64,000 bases of DNA from an uncultured Parabacteroides sp. (lineage in GTDB: Bacteria; Bacteroidota; Bacteroidia; Bacteroidales; Tannerellaceae), in the NCBI GenBank assembly GCA_949295065.1, contig CASFJQ010000008.1, forward strand, positions 1 through 64,000, written 5' to 3'. Each line of letters starts with the position of its first letter. The stretch's first letter is position 1. The notes beneath the pieces are model-generated. The model made no database searches and had not been told where the DNA came from. It was given only the letters and a program-made list of their open reading frames with translations. The translations under genes and the position numbers were made by a program. Below are positions 1-10,436 of this stretch, one piece after another.

Positions 1-93
1 AGGACCTACTTCGATAACAGTGCATGGAAGATTTTTTCCCTCGGCACTGAAAACGGATGTCATTCCGATTTTCTTTCCTAATAATCCTGGCAT
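1..93 (-). CDS. rplC: 50S ribosomal protein L3, N-terminal part (gene runs off the window)
   Basis: This is the first 31 or so codons of ribosomal protein L3, a primary rRNA binder of the large subunit. The minus strand reads [15 protein letters not shown] from the ATG at 93-91, the typical start of bacterial L3, then VIEVGP before the window edge. It follows rpsJ by about 20 bp, so it is co-transcribed with the str genes. This is the usual str/S10 junction in Bacteroidota. Only the N-terminus is visible, but the identification is firm. Confidence 0.9.
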   Translation of the reverse strand, partial: MPGLLGKKIGMTSVFSAEGKNLPCTVIEVGP

Positions 94-113
94 TTCACTT
101 AAAATTTAAATAC

Positions 114-419
114 TTACACTTTAATTTCTACTTCTACACCACTTGGCAATTCCAGTTTCATCAATGCGTCAACTGTCTTTGCTGTTGAACTGTAGATATC
201 GATTAATCTCTTATAAGATGACAATTCGAACTGCTCACGAGATTTCTTGTTTACGAAAGTTGAGCGGTTCACAGTAAAGATACGTTTGTGTGTTGGAAGA
301 GGAATTGGACCGCTAACAACTGCACCTGTAGCCTTTACAGTCTTAACGATTTTCTCAGCTGATTTGTCAACCAAAGAATAATCATAAGACTTTAATTTAA
401 TTCTGATCTTTTGGCTCAT
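114..419 (-). CDS. rpsJ: 30S ribosomal protein S10
   Basis: Ribosomal protein S10 of the small-subunit head; in other bacteria it also serves as the NusE partner in antitermination. The 101-residue product has the normal family length and signatures: [14 protein letters not shown] at the N-terminus, [17 protein letters not shown] in the middle (the loop that contacts 16S rRNA and NusB) and a C-terminal LPSGVEVEI. It lies 27 bp downstream of fusA and about 20 bp upstream of rplC on the same strand, so it belongs to one str/S10 transcript. No tuf gene intervenes between fusA and rpsJ, unlike the E. coli str operon. Nothing in the sequence looks damaged. Confidence 0.97.
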   Translation of the reverse strand: MSQKIRIKLKSYDYSLVDKSAEKIVKTVKATGAVVSGPIPLPTHKRIFTVNRSTFVNKKSREQFELSSYKRLIDIYSSTAKTVDALMKLELPSGVEVEIKV

Positions 420-446
420 ATTTTTTATTTTATGAATTTCAAAACA

Positions 447-2576
447 TTATTTGATCAAATCAGCACGTCCCTGAACTTCTGTCAATACCTGCTTAGCAAT
501 AGAAGAAGATACCTGAGCATAGTGAGAGAACTGCATTGAAGATGTTGCACGACCTGAAGTGATAGTACGCAAAGCTGTTACATAACCGAATGTTTCAGCC
601 AATGGAACTTTAGCTTTAACGATACGAGCACCTGTACGGCTAGATTCCATACCTTCAACCTGACCACGACGTTTGTTCAAGTCACCGATTACATCACCCA
701 TGCTTTCTTCTGGAGTTACAACTTCCATCTGCATGATTGGCTCCATCAAGCAAGGACCAGCTTTTTCACATGCATTCTTGAATGCCTGGATTGCTGCGAT
801 TTCGAATGACAACTGGTCAGAGTCAACTGGGTGATATGAACCATCGATCAAAGTTACTTTCAACTTGTCAAGTGGGTATCCAGCCAAAACACCATTCTTC
901 ATTGCTTTTTCGAAACCTTTCTGAACTGAAGGGATGAATTCTTTTGGAACGTTACCACCCTTAACTTCGTCGATGAATTCCAATGTACCTTCGAATCCTT
1001 CAGATGCTGGTTCGATACGAACGATGATATCAGCGAACTTACCACGACCACCAGACTGTTTCTTGTAAACTTCACGCAATTCAACAGGCTGAGTAATTGC
1101 TTCTTTGTAAGTAACCTGTGGTTTACCCTGATTACATTCAACCTTGAATTCACGTTTCAAACGGTCGATAATGATATCCAAGTGCAACTCACCCATACCG
1201 CTGATAACTGTCTGACCTGTTTCCTCGTTAGTCTGAACACGGAATGTTGGGTCTTCTTCAGCCAACTTAGCCAATCCCATACCCAATTTATCCAAGTCTT
1301 TCTGAGTCTTAGGTTCAACAGCAATACCGATAACCGGTTCCGGGAATTCCATTGATTCAAGTGTGATAGGATTTTCTTCGTCACACAAAGTATCACCTGT
1401 ACGGATATCTTTGAAACCTACACCTGCACCTATATCACCACAACCGATAACTTCCATCGGGTTCTGCTTGTTAGAGTGCATCTGGAACAAACGTGAAATA
1501 CGTTCTTTCTTACCAGAACGAGTGTTCAAAACATATGAACCAGCGTTCATAGAACCAGAATATACACGGAAGAAGCACAAACGTCCTACATATGGGTCTG
1601 TAGCAATCTTAAATGCCAATGCTGTCAATGGTTCTTCAAACAATGGCTTGCGAACAACAACTTTTTCAGGATCTCTTGGATCTGTACCTTCAATAGCAGG
1701 AGTATCTGATGGGCTTGGCAAATATGCACAAACTGCATCAAGCAATGTCTGAACACCCTTGTTCTTGAATGAAGAACCACAAATCATTGGGTTGATTGCC
1801 ATTGACAAAGTTCCTTTACGGATTGCAGCTTTAATTTCATCTTCTGTGATTGTTGAAGGATCATCGAAATATTTTTCCATCAAAGCGTCATCACATTCTG
1901 CCAATATTTCCAACATTTTGTCTCTCCATTCTTCAGCCTCAGCAACTAATTCTGCAGGTATATCTTCAACAGAATATTCAGCACCCATTGTTTCATCATG
2001 CCAAAGGATAGCCTTCATTCTTACCAAGTCAACTACACCACGGAAAGTTTCTTCAGCACCGATAGGAATCTGAATTGGACAAGGGTTAGCACCCAAAACA
2101 TCCTTAACCTGGCGAACTACTTCAAAGAAGTTTGCACCAGAACGGTCCATTTTGTTTACATAACCGATACGAGGTACATTATATTTATCAGCCTGACGCC
2201 ATACTGTTTCTGACTGAGGTTCTACACCACCAACGGCACAGAATGCAGCTACAGCACCATCCAAGATACGCAATGAACGTTCAACCTCAACAGTAAAGTC
2301 AACGTGTCCCGGAGTGTCAATCAAGTTAATTTTATATTTGTCATTAGCATACTTCCAGAAAGTTGTAGTAGCAGCAGATGTGATAGTGATACCACGTTCC
2401 TGTTCCTGCTCCATCCAGTCCATAGTAGCAGCACCGTCGTGAACTTCACCGATTTTGTGAGTCAGACCAGTATAGAAAAGAATACGTTCAGAAGTTGTAG
2501 TCTTTCCCGCATCGATGTGCGCCATGATACCGATGTTTCTGGTATACTTCAATTGTTCGTCAGCTTTTGTTGCCAT
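447..2576 (-). CDS. fusA: Translation elongation factor G
   Basis: EF-G is the GTPase that drives ribosomal translocation and, with RRF, ribosome recycling. The 709-residue length fits canonical EF-G. The G-domain motifs are all present: AHIDAGKT (residues 19-26), RGITI (61-65), DTPGH (87-91) and NKMD (141-144). The C-terminal half contains the domain IV/V segments expected of EF-G, for example GMGELHLDI and the RRGQVEGM stretch. It lies between rpsG (26 bp upstream) and rpsJ (27 bp downstream). The complete G motifs and its place in the str operon indicate the housekeeping copy and not a diverged EF-G2 or tetracycline-protection relative. Confidence 0.98.
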   Translation of the reverse strand: MATKADEQLKYTRNIGIMAHIDAGKTTTSERILFYTGLTHKIGEVHDGAATMDWMEQEQERGITITSAATTTFWKYANDKYKINLIDTPGHVDFTVEVERSLRILDGAVAAFCAVGGVEPQSETVWRQADKYNVPRIGYVNKMDRSGANFFEVVRQVKDVLGANPCPIQIPIGAEETFRGVVDLVRMKAILWHDETMGAEYSVEDIPAELVAEAEEWRDKMLEILAECDDALMEKYFDDPSTITEDEIKAAIRKGTLSMAINPMICGSSFKNKGVQTLLDAVCAYLPSPSDTPAIEGTDPRDPEKVVVRKPLFEEPLTALAFKIATDPYVGRLCFFRVYSGSMNAGSYVLNTRSGKKERISRLFQMHSNKQNPMEVIGCGDIGAGVGFKDIRTGDTLCDEENPITLESMEFPEPVIGIAVEPKTQKDLDKLGMGLAKLAEEDPTFRVQTNEETGQTVISGMGELHLDIIIDRLKREFKVECNQGKPQVTYKEAITQPVELREVYKKQSGGRGKFADIIVRIEPASEGFEGTLEFIDEVKGGNVPKEFIPSVQKGFEKAMKNGVLAGYPLDKLKVTLIDGSYHPVDSDQLSFEIAAIQAFKNACEKAGPCLMEPIMQMEVVTPEESMGDVIGDLNKRRGQVEGMESSRTGARIVKAKVPLAETFGYVTALRTITSGRATSSMQFSHYAQVSSSIAKQVLTEVQGRADLIK

Positions 2577-2602
2577 GTATAAAATCTCCTTAATTTGATA
2601 AA

Positions 2603-3079
2603 TTAAAATCTGAAGTGAGCGAATGCACGGTTAGCTTCAGCCATACGGTGCATATCTTCTTTTCTCTTAAACGCACCACCCTGATTGTTGAATGCATCTA
2701 CGATTTCAGCAGACAACTTATCAGACATAGTTTTACCACCACGCTTACGAGCGAAGATGATAAGGTTCTTCATAGAGATTGACTCTTTACGATCCGGGCG
2801 GATCTCAGTAGGTACCTGGAATGTAGCTCCACCGACACGGCGTGATTTAACTTCAACTTGAGGGGTAATATTGTCAAGTGCAGCTTTCCAAATTTCAAGT
2901 GCAGACTTTTCTTCATTAGGCAATTTAGCCTTAACTGCTTCAAGAGCAGAATAGAAAATTTCGAAGGCAGTATTTTTCTTGCCATCGTACATCAAATGGT
3001 TAACGAATTTCGTAACCTTTACATCACCGAAAACAGGATCTGGCAATACCTGTCTTTTCTTTGGTTTTGCTTTTCTCAT
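2603..3079 (-). CDS. rpsG: 30S ribosomal protein S7
   Basis: S7 nucleates assembly of the 30S head and contacts tRNA at the E site. The 158-residue product starts [15 protein letters not shown] and carries the conserved [11 protein letters not shown] and [13 protein letters not shown] segments, with the usual C-terminal region AFAHFRF. It sits between rpsL (155 bp upstream) and fusA (26 bp downstream), the standard str order. The gap to rpsL is longer than is usual inside this operon; I see no convincing separate promoter in it. In E. coli S7 also represses its own operon, but no corresponding binding structure could be assigned here. Confidence 0.97.
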   Translation of the reverse strand: MRKAKPKKRQVLPDPVFGDVKVTKFVNHLMYDGKKNTAFEIFYSALEAVKAKLPNEEKSALEIWKAALDNITPQVEVKSRRVGGATFQVPTEIRPDRKESISMKNLIIFARKRGGKTMSDKLSAEIVDAFNNQGGAFKRKEDMHRMAEANRAFAHFRF

Positions 3080-3234
3080 TTCTTTTCAAAAATTTCGTTT
3101 CTTTCTTTGGTTGCCTTTCATGTCTTCAACGGTTCCGCCGAACCATTTACTCAACCTATTAGCCTATCCAAATACTCAAACCAGCTTTAATACTAAATTT
3201 AAATTCTCAGTTTGAAAGGAATAATGGGTTATTC

Positions 3235-3639
<405 letters not shown>

Positions 3640-3775
3640 TTCTTTTCTTTTTTATTAAACTTTGATTGTGTTATTATAATTCTTCAATTCTTATTTTCAG
3701 CCTTAAGGATAGTAATATCTACTCATAAATCAGAAGATTAACATAGTTTTTACATACCCCTCGCTTAAAACGTTG

Positions 3776-3806
3776 CAAAGTTACTCATTTGTTCTCATTC
3801 TACAAT
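3776..3806 (-). promoter_or_regulatory. Predicted promoter of the str operon
   Basis: On the minus strand an ATTG (3806-3803) is followed after 19 nt by TAACTTTG (3783-3776). This matches the Bacteroides sigma-ABfr consensus TTTG / TANNTTTG in sequence and spacing, with one mismatch at -33. The implied start site near 3772 gives rpsL a leader of about 130 nt, room for an autoregulatory structure. Confidence 0.6.
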
Positions 3807-3975
3807 ATTTAATTCACCTCTAAATTACGGAAAATAGCTATTTTATATTTATTTAACATTAAGGTTTATATGTTGTATATCATAAAAAGAGCAGATACTA
3901 AAATCTAATGTATCTTTGCTAATGAATAAACTTAGTAACTATTCATTCTTAATTTAATATTTTGAGTTTTGACAG

Positions 3976-4141
3976 TTATATAGCTTATGGAGTTACAGGA
4001 GATAAAAGGAGTAACTGGACTTAAAGGTCAATACTATTTGTATCTAAGGTCTATCGGCATTTAACTTTCCGGTGTTACTAAGAATAGCTGTAACTTCATA
4101 TAACTCTTTAACTCCTGAAAGTTGAGCTTGCGAAACTGGAA
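3976..4141. repeat. Foldback intergenic repeat between rpsL and the MBL hydrolase
   Basis: The 515-bp gap between rpsL and the next gene holds the str promoter and this repeat. Segment 3985-4053 (TTATGGAGTTAC... to ...TACTATTTGTATCTAA) recurs with few differences at 13668-13738. The left arm around 3976-3998 is complementary to 4090-4110, so the block can fold back on itself. It ends with GTTGAGCTTGCGAAACT (4121-4137), the same word that closes family B copies elsewhere in the window. No ORF is evident in it. Confidence 0.7.
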
Positions 4142-4163
4142 TAACATATAAAGCGTGAAAAAA

Positions 4164-4979
4164 ATGGGAAAATATGAAACCAAGATTACAATGCTGGGAA
4201 CAGGTAATGCTGTAGTAACTAAATGTTATAATACTTGCTTCTGCTTACATACAGAAAAAGGTATTTTCTTAGTAGATGCAGGTGGAGGCAATGGAATATT
4301 GTCACAATTAGAAAAGGCAAATATTCCACTAACAGACATACATGAATTATTTATATCTCATGCTCACACAGATCATTTGCTCGGTGCAGTTTGGATTATA
4401 CGTGCAATAGCGCAGTTAATGCAAAAGAACGCATATTCTGGTAATCTCAATGTTTACGGGCATGACAAAGTGATTGATGTTACAGAATGGATTTGCAAAT
4501 CTACTCTTCCCAAGAAAATAGTTGCATTCATTGGCAATAGAATCATACTGAACAAACTTAATAAAGGTGATTCGTTCCATGCTGCAGGAGTTTATTGCAC
4601 TTGTTTCGATATCGAATCGACAAAAGAAAAGCAATACGGCCTAAGGATTGAATACGACAAAAACAAAGTCCTAGCATTCCTGGGCGACGAACCATACAAT
4701 CCCAACAATAAGGAATATGTAGAAAACGCAGATTGGATGATGAGCGAAGCCTTCTGCTTATATAGAGACAGGGATATTTTCAAGCCATACGAAAAACATC
4801 ACAGTACAGCTATAGACGCAGCACGTACAGCAGCTTCTCTTGGCATAAAAAATCTTATTCTATATCATACGGAAGACAAAACAATTGCAGAAAGAAAAAT
4901 TAAATACACAGAAGAAGCTAAGCTGGAATTCAAGAATCCGGTATATGTTCCGGATGACTTGGAAAGCATCATTCTTTAA
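4164..4979 (+). CDS. MBL-fold metallo-hydrolase (RNase Z-like)
   Basis: A 271-residue protein of the metallo-beta-lactamase superfamily. It has the zinc-binding HAHTDH motif (residues 66-71 from the ATG at 4164), an upstream beta-strand VDAGGGNG, a later LAFLGDEPYN carrying the bridging Asp, and a C-terminal ILYHTED with the last His ligand. The layout is like RNase Z/BN and related phosphodiesterases, but the substrate cannot be read from sequence. An in-frame GTG at 4155 would add three residues; ATG 4164 fits family N-termini better. It is a single gene between the divergent str operon and the convergent mutL operon, and family A and foldback repeats flank it. Confidence 0.8.
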   Translation: MGKYETKITMLGTGNAVVTKCYNTCFCLHTEKGIFLVDAGGGNGILSQLEKANIPLTDIHELFISHAHTDHLLGAVWIIRAIAQLMQKNAYSGNLNVYGHDKVIDVTEWICKSTLPKKIVAFIGNRIILNKLNKGDSFHAAGVYCTCFDIESTKEKQYGLRIEYDKNKVLAFLGDEPYNPNNKEYVENADWMMSEAFCLYRDRDIFKPYEKHHSTAIDAARTAASLGIKNLILYHTEDKTIAERKIKYTEEAKLEFKNPVYVPDDLESIIL

Positions 4980-5073
4980 AAAACAGCCTCACAACCCATA
5001 TACAGGAAGTCTCCGGATAAAATTGCTAACAGATTTGGAGAATGGATTATTCCGGGGAAAAGGACATAATATT

Positions 5074-5091
5074 AAGGCTGAAAGCCTTTTT
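5074..5091 (+). terminator. Possible weak terminator after the MBL hydrolase
   Basis: AAGGC TGAAA GCCTT followed by three T residues, 95 bp after the stop codon. The stem is only five base pairs, so this is a weak candidate. Confidence 0.35.
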
Positions 5092-5097
5092 ATAGAA

Positions 5098-5224
5098 GGT
5101 GTTGCAAAACATAAATAATGAAACACAAAGGCACAAAGACACAGAGGTAATATATTGAGAATAAATATAATAAAAATCTCCGTGTTCTCCGTGTCTCTGT
5201 GTTTAAATTAGTTTTGCAACACCC
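5098..5224. repeat. Family A MITE-like element, full length (copy A1)
   Basis: About 127 bp with terminal inverted repeats: GGTGTTGCAAAAC on the left and GTTTTGCAACACCC on the right. Inside are complementary CACAGAG-rich and CTCCGTGTTCTCCGTGTC-type arms, so the whole unit can fold into a hairpin. The right end contains TAGTTTTG (5209-5216), a match to the -7 box. It lies between convergent genes and contains no ORF. Other copies are at 12904, 13129, 13743, 26483 and 48635. Confidence 0.8.
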
Positions 5225-5277
5225 TCATAGATAGTTCAGAATTCGTCGAACTCACGTTAATTATGAGCTCCTACTTA

Positions 5278-7134
5278 TTATCTTCCGAATCTCTTATCAA
5301 TTTCGTCATTAGAGAAAATAGTCATAATAGTTTTTCCATCCGGCGTCAGATTTGAATCAGTACATACAAAAAGCGAGGCAAGCAAATGATCCATTTCTTT
5401 TGCAGACATAGGTTTCCCTATAGGTATAGCCTGAGCTGCCGCCAGCGAAAAAGCTATCATATCAGAAATCTCATCTTTAACCTTACAACCGGTCTCAATT
5501 GCTTTCAGAACTATTTCCTTCAGCAACTTCACACAGTCTGTTCCTTCCATTCCGGACGGAATACCGTTGATAGAATAACTTCCTCCTCCCAAATCAGAAA
5601 GGTCAAATCCCGCAAATGAAAGATCCTCCAACAACAAAGGAAGGCAAGCGTTCTCCGAAGGTGTGAACTCCACAATAGCCGGGAAAAGCATCTGCTGTGA
5701 CAATCCTCTCTTCTGAGATATGCTATGCTGATATTGTTCAAACAAAACACGGATATGCGCCCTGTGCTGGTCTATTAGCGCTAAACCGGATTTAAGAGAT
5801 GTAACTATATAATGATTCTTATATTGATAGCAAGGCATCAATGATTCTTCAAACATATTCTTCTCAACAGGTTCGGTCTGTTCAAACTCTGTATTGATTG
5901 CCTTTTCTCTATCCGACTCGAAATTCTCGTATAATTGAGCCCAGTCAAATTCTCTTCTTGAAGAAGAATGCTCTCTTTCTCCCCCGCCGCCAAAAGAAGG
6001 AGCAGACGCTGCAGGAGGATTAAAAGGATTATACCCCGAATTAAGCTGGACTGTCGGTCTCTCTCTCTGCTCTACTTCCTTCGATGGATTATACAAAGGT
6101 ATATCTATAGGATCGGCAGAATTGAAATCCAAGGTCGGTATTGCGCTCGACTTTGCAAGAGTTTCACGCGTTGCAGCCAGCAGAATTTGCCAGATAGGTT
6201 GTTCATTCTCGAATTTTATTTCCGTCTTTGTTGGATGAATATTCACATCAATTGTGGACGGATCCAGGTTCATATATATGAAGTAACTAGGCATTTCCCC
6301 AGGTGGTATAAGCTGGTCATATGCCTGCATTACGGCTTTATGGAAATACGGGTGCTTCATAAATCTGCCGTTTACGAAGAAATATTGCAAAGCCCCGCGT
6401 TTGGTAGCGGTATCCGGACGACCAATAAATCCATTTATGGTAACCAAAGAACTTTCAGCTTCAAGTGACAACAGTTTTTGGTTGAAAGCTTTTCCATTTA
6501 TATTCACTATCCTTTGGCGCAATCCTGAAGAAGGAAGGTTCAATATCTCGGTGTCATTATGGAATAACGACATGGAAATAGAAGGATTAACCAAAGCGAT
6601 ACGTTCAAATTCAGTTATTATATGCCTGAATTCCGTTTCATTTGATTTCAGGAACTTTCTGCGAGCAGGCACATTGAAGAAAAGATTCTTAACAGAAAAC
6701 ACTGACCCTTCAGCACAAGCGTCCGGTTCAGACAATTCCACTTTCGAACCGGAAATGTGTAATCTTGTTCCGAACTCTGCTCCCTTTATTCTTGTCCTCA
6801 GCTCAACCTGAGCTACTGCAGCAATTGAAGCCAAAGCCTCACCACGGAATCCCATCGTATGCAAAGAAAACAAATCATCGACACACGAAATCTTGGAAGT
6901 TGCATGACGTTCAAACGACATTCGCGCGTCGGTCTCCGACATTCCCTTCCCGTTATCAACAACCTGAATCAATGTTTTTCCGGCATCCTTTATTATGACT
7001 TGTATTGAGCTTGCTCCTGCATCAATCGAATTCTCAACAAGCTCTTTTACTACTGATGCCGGACGCTGTATAACTTCGCCGGCTGCAATCTGATTGGCTA
7101 TATTATCCGGCAATAAATGTATTATATCACTCAT
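5278..7134 (-). CDS. mutL: DNA mismatch repair protein MutL
   Basis: MutL links mismatch recognition by MutS to strand processing. The start is the ATG at 7134 ([10 protein letters not shown]), giving 618 residues; an in-frame ATG 18 bp upstream is less likely because 7134 makes an ATGA overlap with the preceding gene. The GHKL ATPase motifs are intact: E31 and N35 in ELVENS, DNGKGM (60-65) and GFRGEAL (95-101), followed by the transducer domain to about residue 330 and a variable linker rich in Pro, Gly and Ser (about 340-430). The C-terminal dimerisation domain has [13 protein letters not shown] (455-467), where endonuclease MutL proteins have a DQHA-x2-E-x4-E motif, and the later Cys/His-bearing motifs are absent. 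It therefore looks like a MutL without nicking activity. Confidence 0.95.
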   Translation of the reverse strand: MSDIIHLLPDNIANQIAAGEVIQRPASVVKELVENSIDAGASSIQVIIKDAGKTLIQVVDNGKGMSETDARMSFERHATSKISCVDDLFSLHTMGFRGEALASIAAVAQVELRTRIKGAEFGTRLHISGSKVELSEPDACAEGSVFSVKNLFFNVPARRKFLKSNETEFRHIITEFERIALVNPSISMSLFHNDTEILNLPSSGLRQRIVNINGKAFNQKLLSLEAESSLVTINGFIGRPDTATKRGALQYFFVNGRFMKHPYFHKAVMQAYDQLIPPGEMPSYFIYMNLDPSTIDVNIHPTKTEIKFENEQPIWQILLAATRETLAKSSAIPTLDFNSADPIDIPLYNPSKEVEQRERPTVQLNSGYNPFNPPAASAPSFGGGGEREHSSSRREFDWAQLYENFESDREKAINTEFEQTEPVEKNMFEESLMPCYQYKNHYIVTSLKSGLALIDQHRAHIRVLFEQYQHSISQKRGLSQQMLFPAIVEFTPSENACLPLLLEDLSFAGFDLSDLGGGSYSINGIPSGMEGTDCVKLLKEIVLKAIETGCKVKDEISDMIAFSLAAAQAIPIGKPMSAKEMDHLLASLFVCTDSNLTPDGKTIMTIFSNDEIDKRFGR

Positions 7135-7436
7135 TGCCAGAATAAATACCAAAACAAGACTGCTAAGACAGCCAATGCTACAATCAGTTTCACATTCTTA
7201 TACTGACGGCTTCGGGCATCATCACCCTTTCCGCGGCTTCTCTTCAGATGAGTTGTTCCTTCAATAAAGGTTCCTTTGATAGAAGGTTTATAATCCTCAG
7301 GCGATTCTTCCATTCCCATCTCGCGCTTGATTTTGCTTATGCGCTCTTCCATGGCTTCCTTGTGAGGATCCCAATAAATCGGTTTATGCTCGAACTGACG
7401 AGGTTTACGAACATTATAAAATGAAAAAAGTGCCAT
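7131..7436 (-). CDS. Small conserved protein with a C-terminal membrane anchor
   Basis: A 101-residue protein of unknown function. It has a soluble basic N-terminal part ([21 protein letters not shown]), a likely short helical segment around residues 28-42, and a single hydrophobic segment at the extreme C-terminus ([17 protein letters not shown]). It would be tail-anchored in the inner membrane. Its stop codon overlaps the mutL start (ATGA), and it follows the OstA-like gene by 48 bp on the same strand. Proteins of this shape next to mutL are familiar to me from Bacteroidales, but I know of no assigned role. Translational coupling suggests that its product level is tied to MutL. Confidence 0.8.
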   Translation of the reverse strand: MALFSFYNVRKPRQFEHKPIYWDPHKEAMEERISKIKREMGMEESPEDYKPSIKGTFIEGTTHLKRSRGKGDDARSRQYKNVKLIVALAVLAVLFWYLFWQ

Positions 7437-7484
7437 AATTGTTAGTTTTAAAGTTTATATGCTTGTGAGTTTAGTCTCACACTG

Positions 7485-9056
7485 CTAATGTACGAATTTA
7501 TTGCTTCTTTTAGGCATGTCTTGCACTTTTCTTTTCTTAACGACAAAAATATCGTCTTTGTTCAATGGCCTCAGATAATCAAACCACATAAAATCTTTCA
7601 AGGTTTTCTGTGAAGGTTTCAAGTCCGGTATCGGAGTCATCGAACCTATCGGCGAAGGCCATATTTTAAGTTTTTCCAGCTTGTTGTCCTTTACCCAAAT
7701 AGTAAGATAGCCGCTTTTTGTGGCATTCAATCCAACCATGGAGCCATCACTCTCTATCGGATAGAAGATTGACTCAGCATTTCCTTCAACATCAATCTGT
7801 CTTACAGCTTGTCCGTTGAAATAAGCCTTAAGGTCATTTCCTTTAAGCTGATTGTAGTATGCTGTATCCAATTCCTGTATGGCAAATGCAAATTGCTTCA
7901 CATGTGCATAGTCTATTGTGGAATCATTCATATAAATAAGGATAGTATCGCCATAAAGCTGATATTTCTCGTTCCATATTACAGGGTCATTATACATATA
8001 TAATATAGAATCCCTGGAGTTGAACTGCATGGAATCGCACACGCCCTGTATATCTGTCCTGAAGAAACGCACTCCATAAAAAGCTTTAACTTCACGATAA
8101 GTGGAGTCAATTGTAATCATTTCCAGTGTGTCTGCTCTCAAATACAGCGTGTCTCCTTGCGAATATTCCAGGAAAGATGCGCTGTCCGTTGCAAATGCAT
8201 AGCCCGTCTTCTCATTATAATATCCGTAATTACCGCGCAGCATGACATTCTGTAGCGTATCTTCAATTGACATACTGCCGAACACTTCGCCGAAACCAAC
8301 TTCGCGGTCATAAGCGATTGAATCACCAATAAGTATTTTGTTCCCCGAAGTTATTTCAGAACGGTCCAGCAGCATTGCTGTATTGTCTATCGTATTATAC
8401 CAGCCCAATGAAGAATGTATAACACCACTGTCCGAAACTATTACAGAAGGTCCAAGTATAGTGGACAACTTGGTATCAGTATTGTAATGAAGCGTATCAG
8501 AATACAATGTAAATTTCGGGTTTTCCAGACGCACGCTGTCATTGAATATGGCAAGTTTAGTTGCCGGAGAATATTGTCCGTAAAAAGAAGATAGCTCATT
8601 CAGCGAATCAACGATAAGTCCGCCTTCGAAATAATAACCTATATTGGCTATTCTCTCATAATTGAGACTGTCCGTGAAAAGCGTAACCTGGCGGTTTTCC
8701 ATTCTCACATTATTCCTAAGATAAGCAATCTGGGCATTACCGTCATAGAAAAGATAATCGCCATACACAAAAAGCGTATCGCCCTGTTCCATTCTCACAT
8801 TGCTGAATGCTTCCAGGGAATTTGTCTTTTCAAAGAAATATGCGCTGTCGCAATACATGTATGAACTGTCGTGGCGAAAACAAACATCGCCATTCAGCAC
8901 CTGCGCATCAGCTCTCACTTCTTTGTCAAATGACAACGTATTTGCGTGCTCAAGATAAACTTTAGTCTTTTTCTGATTTATAGTATCTTGTGTCTGAGAA
9001 AAAGCATAAGTACCCAGACACAGAAAACACACTATTAAATTTACAACAAGTCTCAT
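7485..9056 (-). CDS. OstA/LptA-like LPS transport protein
   Basis: A 523-residue exported protein with an N-terminal signal peptide (hydrophobic to about residue 18, then FSQTQD). The body is a long series of short beta-strand units with recurring phrases such as GDVCFRHDSSYMYCDSAYF, ADTLEMITIDSTY and QLYGDTILIYMNDSTI, the pattern of the OstA-like N-terminal domain shared by LptA and LptD. This fold builds the periplasmic bridge that carries lipopolysaccharide to the outer membrane. It overlaps the upstream SurA-like gene by ATGA, which fits joint expression with outer-membrane foldases. It is longer than E. coli LptA and lacks the LptD barrel, so it is best called an OstA-like periplasmic protein. 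The family call is from strand pattern and context. Confidence 0.8.
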   Translation of the reverse strand: MRLVVNLIVCFLCLGTYAFSQTQDTINQKKTKVYLEHANTLSFDKEVRADAQVLNGDVCFRHDSSYMYCDSAYFFEKTNSLEAFSNVRMEQGDTLFVYGDYLFYDGNAQIAYLRNNVRMENRQVTLFTDSLNYERIANIGYYFEGGLIVDSLNELSSFYGQYSPATKLAIFNDSVRLENPKFTLYSDTLHYNTDTKLSTILGPSVIVSDSGVIHSSLGWYNTIDNTAMLLDRSEITSGNKILIGDSIAYDREVGFGEVFGSMSIEDTLQNVMLRGNYGYYNEKTGYAFATDSASFLEYSQGDTLYLRADTLEMITIDSTYREVKAFYGVRFFRTDIQGVCDSMQFNSRDSILYMYNDPVIWNEKYQLYGDTILIYMNDSTIDYAHVKQFAFAIQELDTAYYNQLKGNDLKAYFNGQAVRQIDVEGNAESIFYPIESDGSMVGLNATKSGYLTIWVKDNKLEKLKIWPSPIGSMTPIPDLKPSQKTLKDFMWFDYLRPLNKDDIFVVKKRKVQDMPKRSNKFVH

Positions 9057-10414
9057 TCCTTAATCCAACCCGGGTAACGGAAATCGCAGTTTTTCCAACC
9101 GTCACTTATTCGTACATAGGTCGTCTTTTGCTGCTTCTTAATCCACTCGTTTAATAACTCTTCTTTTTTCCTACTTTCAACTATTGCCTTCAAAGCCTGA
9201 TAATCCTCAGCAAGATTTGCTTTGTGTGCCTCAGTTCTTGCCTTAAGCTTGACAATAGCCACAACTTCTTTCTGGTTCTTGTTTATCATAGTGAATGGTT
9301 TTGAAATTTCACCTACTTTCATTTCATAAACCACTTTACCAACTTCTTGCGGAAGCTCCTGCATTTCAAATTTTGGTGTTCCGTTGTTTGCGCTCTCATA
9401 ATTCTGGTTCACCATCAAACCTTTGTTGTTTCGTGTATCCTTATCGGCAGAAAGGAAAGTTGCAGCTTCATCAAACGTGAATTTATTTTCCTGCAAGTCA
9501 TTGTATAATGTATCCATCTTTGCCAGAGTCTTTGTCAATTCAGAATCCGAAACTTTCGGTTTCAACAAAATATGACGGCAATTGATGCGGTCACCTCTTT
9601 TTTCAATAAGCTGGATAATATGATAACCGAACTCAGTCTGTACAATCTGCGAAACGCGTTTTGGGTCATTAAGATTGAAAGCCACATTCGCGAACTCAGG
9701 TGCAAGCAATGCTTTTCCGGTAAATCCGAGTTCACCACCTCTTTTTGCCGACTCAGTATCTTCGGAATACAAACGTGCCAAAGCAGAGAATTCACGTTCT
9801 CCTGAAGTCACCTGTTCAGTGAATTCACGCAATCTTGATTTGATAGCATCCACTTCTTCCATAGGAATCTTCGGTTCCATTGTTATTATCTGAACCTCAA
9901 CTGTTGAAGGAATATTAGGCAAACTGTCCTGAGGTATATCATTGAAATATTTTCTCACCTCCGAAGGAGTAAGCTTTATATCTCCAACCAGCTTACGCTG
10001 CATTTCCTGAACAATCTGCTGCTCGCGAATCATTTCAGTTCTTTCTTCTTTAATCTGAGGTATTTTCTTGTTGAAATATTCCTCCATCTTTTCCTTCGAA
10101 CCTATCTGGTTCATTGCAAAGTTTATCCATTGTTCGACATTCTGGATAACCTGAGCTTCAGGAACTTCAACACTGTCTATTTTTGCCTGATTCAAATAAA
10201 GCTTCTGTATCGCCATCTGTTCCGGTATCACACAATAAGGGTCACCGTCCAACCTTTCACCGGAATTCAACAGATACAATCGCTGTGACTCTACATCTGA
10301 ACGCAAAATCGCATCATCACCAACAACCCAGATAACCTCATCGATGACATTATCCTGGGCTTTTACTCCCACTATACTGCATGCCAAAAGCAAAGTAAAT
10401 AATAACTTTTTCAT
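9053..10414 (-). CDS. surA: SurA-like periplasmic peptidyl-prolyl isomerase/chaperone
   Basis: A 453-residue periplasmic foldase for outer-membrane proteins. It begins with a signal peptide (MKKLLFTLLLACSIVGVKAQ), then a SurA N-terminal helical domain (about 20-160). Two parvulin-type PPIase domains follow, about 170-270 (with RLYSEDTESAKRGGELGF and FGYHIIQLIEKR) and about 275-395 (with CRHILLKP). The first rotamase domain is the better conserved; the second lacks a clear GGxLG segment and may serve in substrate binding. It lies in the middle of a coupled operon: 22 bp after the upstream lipoprotein gene and overlapping the OstA-like gene by ATGA. LptD is a known SurA client in E. coli, so the pairing makes sense. 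Confidence 0.9.
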   Translation of the reverse strand: MKKLLFTLLLACSIVGVKAQDNVIDEVIWVVGDDAILRSDVESQRLYLLNSGERLDGDPYCVIPEQMAIQKLYLNQAKIDSVEVPEAQVIQNVEQWINFAMNQIGSKEKMEEYFNKKIPQIKEERTEMIREQQIVQEMQRKLVGDIKLTPSEVRKYFNDIPQDSLPNIPSTVEVQIITMEPKIPMEEVDAIKSRLREFTEQVTSGEREFSALARLYSEDTESAKRGGELGFTGKALLAPEFANVAFNLNDPKRVSQIVQTEFGYHIIQLIEKRGDRINCRHILLKPKVSDSELTKTLAKMDTLYNDLQENKFTFDEAATFLSADKDTRNNKGLMVNQNYESANNGTPKFEMQELPQEVGKVVYEMKVGEISKPFTMINKNQKEVVAIVKLKARTEAHKANLAEDYQALKAIVESRKKEELLNEWIKKQQKTTYVRISDGWKNCDFRYPGWIKE

Positions 10415-10436
10415 CCGATTTATATTTTCTTTTATT

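Noticed and set aside
4885-5118. 77-codon ORF overlapping the end of the MBL hydrolase
   Set aside because: It is out of frame with the enzyme and continues into repeat A1.
5968-6468. 166-codon ORF antisense to mutL
   Set aside because: Shadow of the MutL frame; Arg/Ser/Cys-rich with no known motif.
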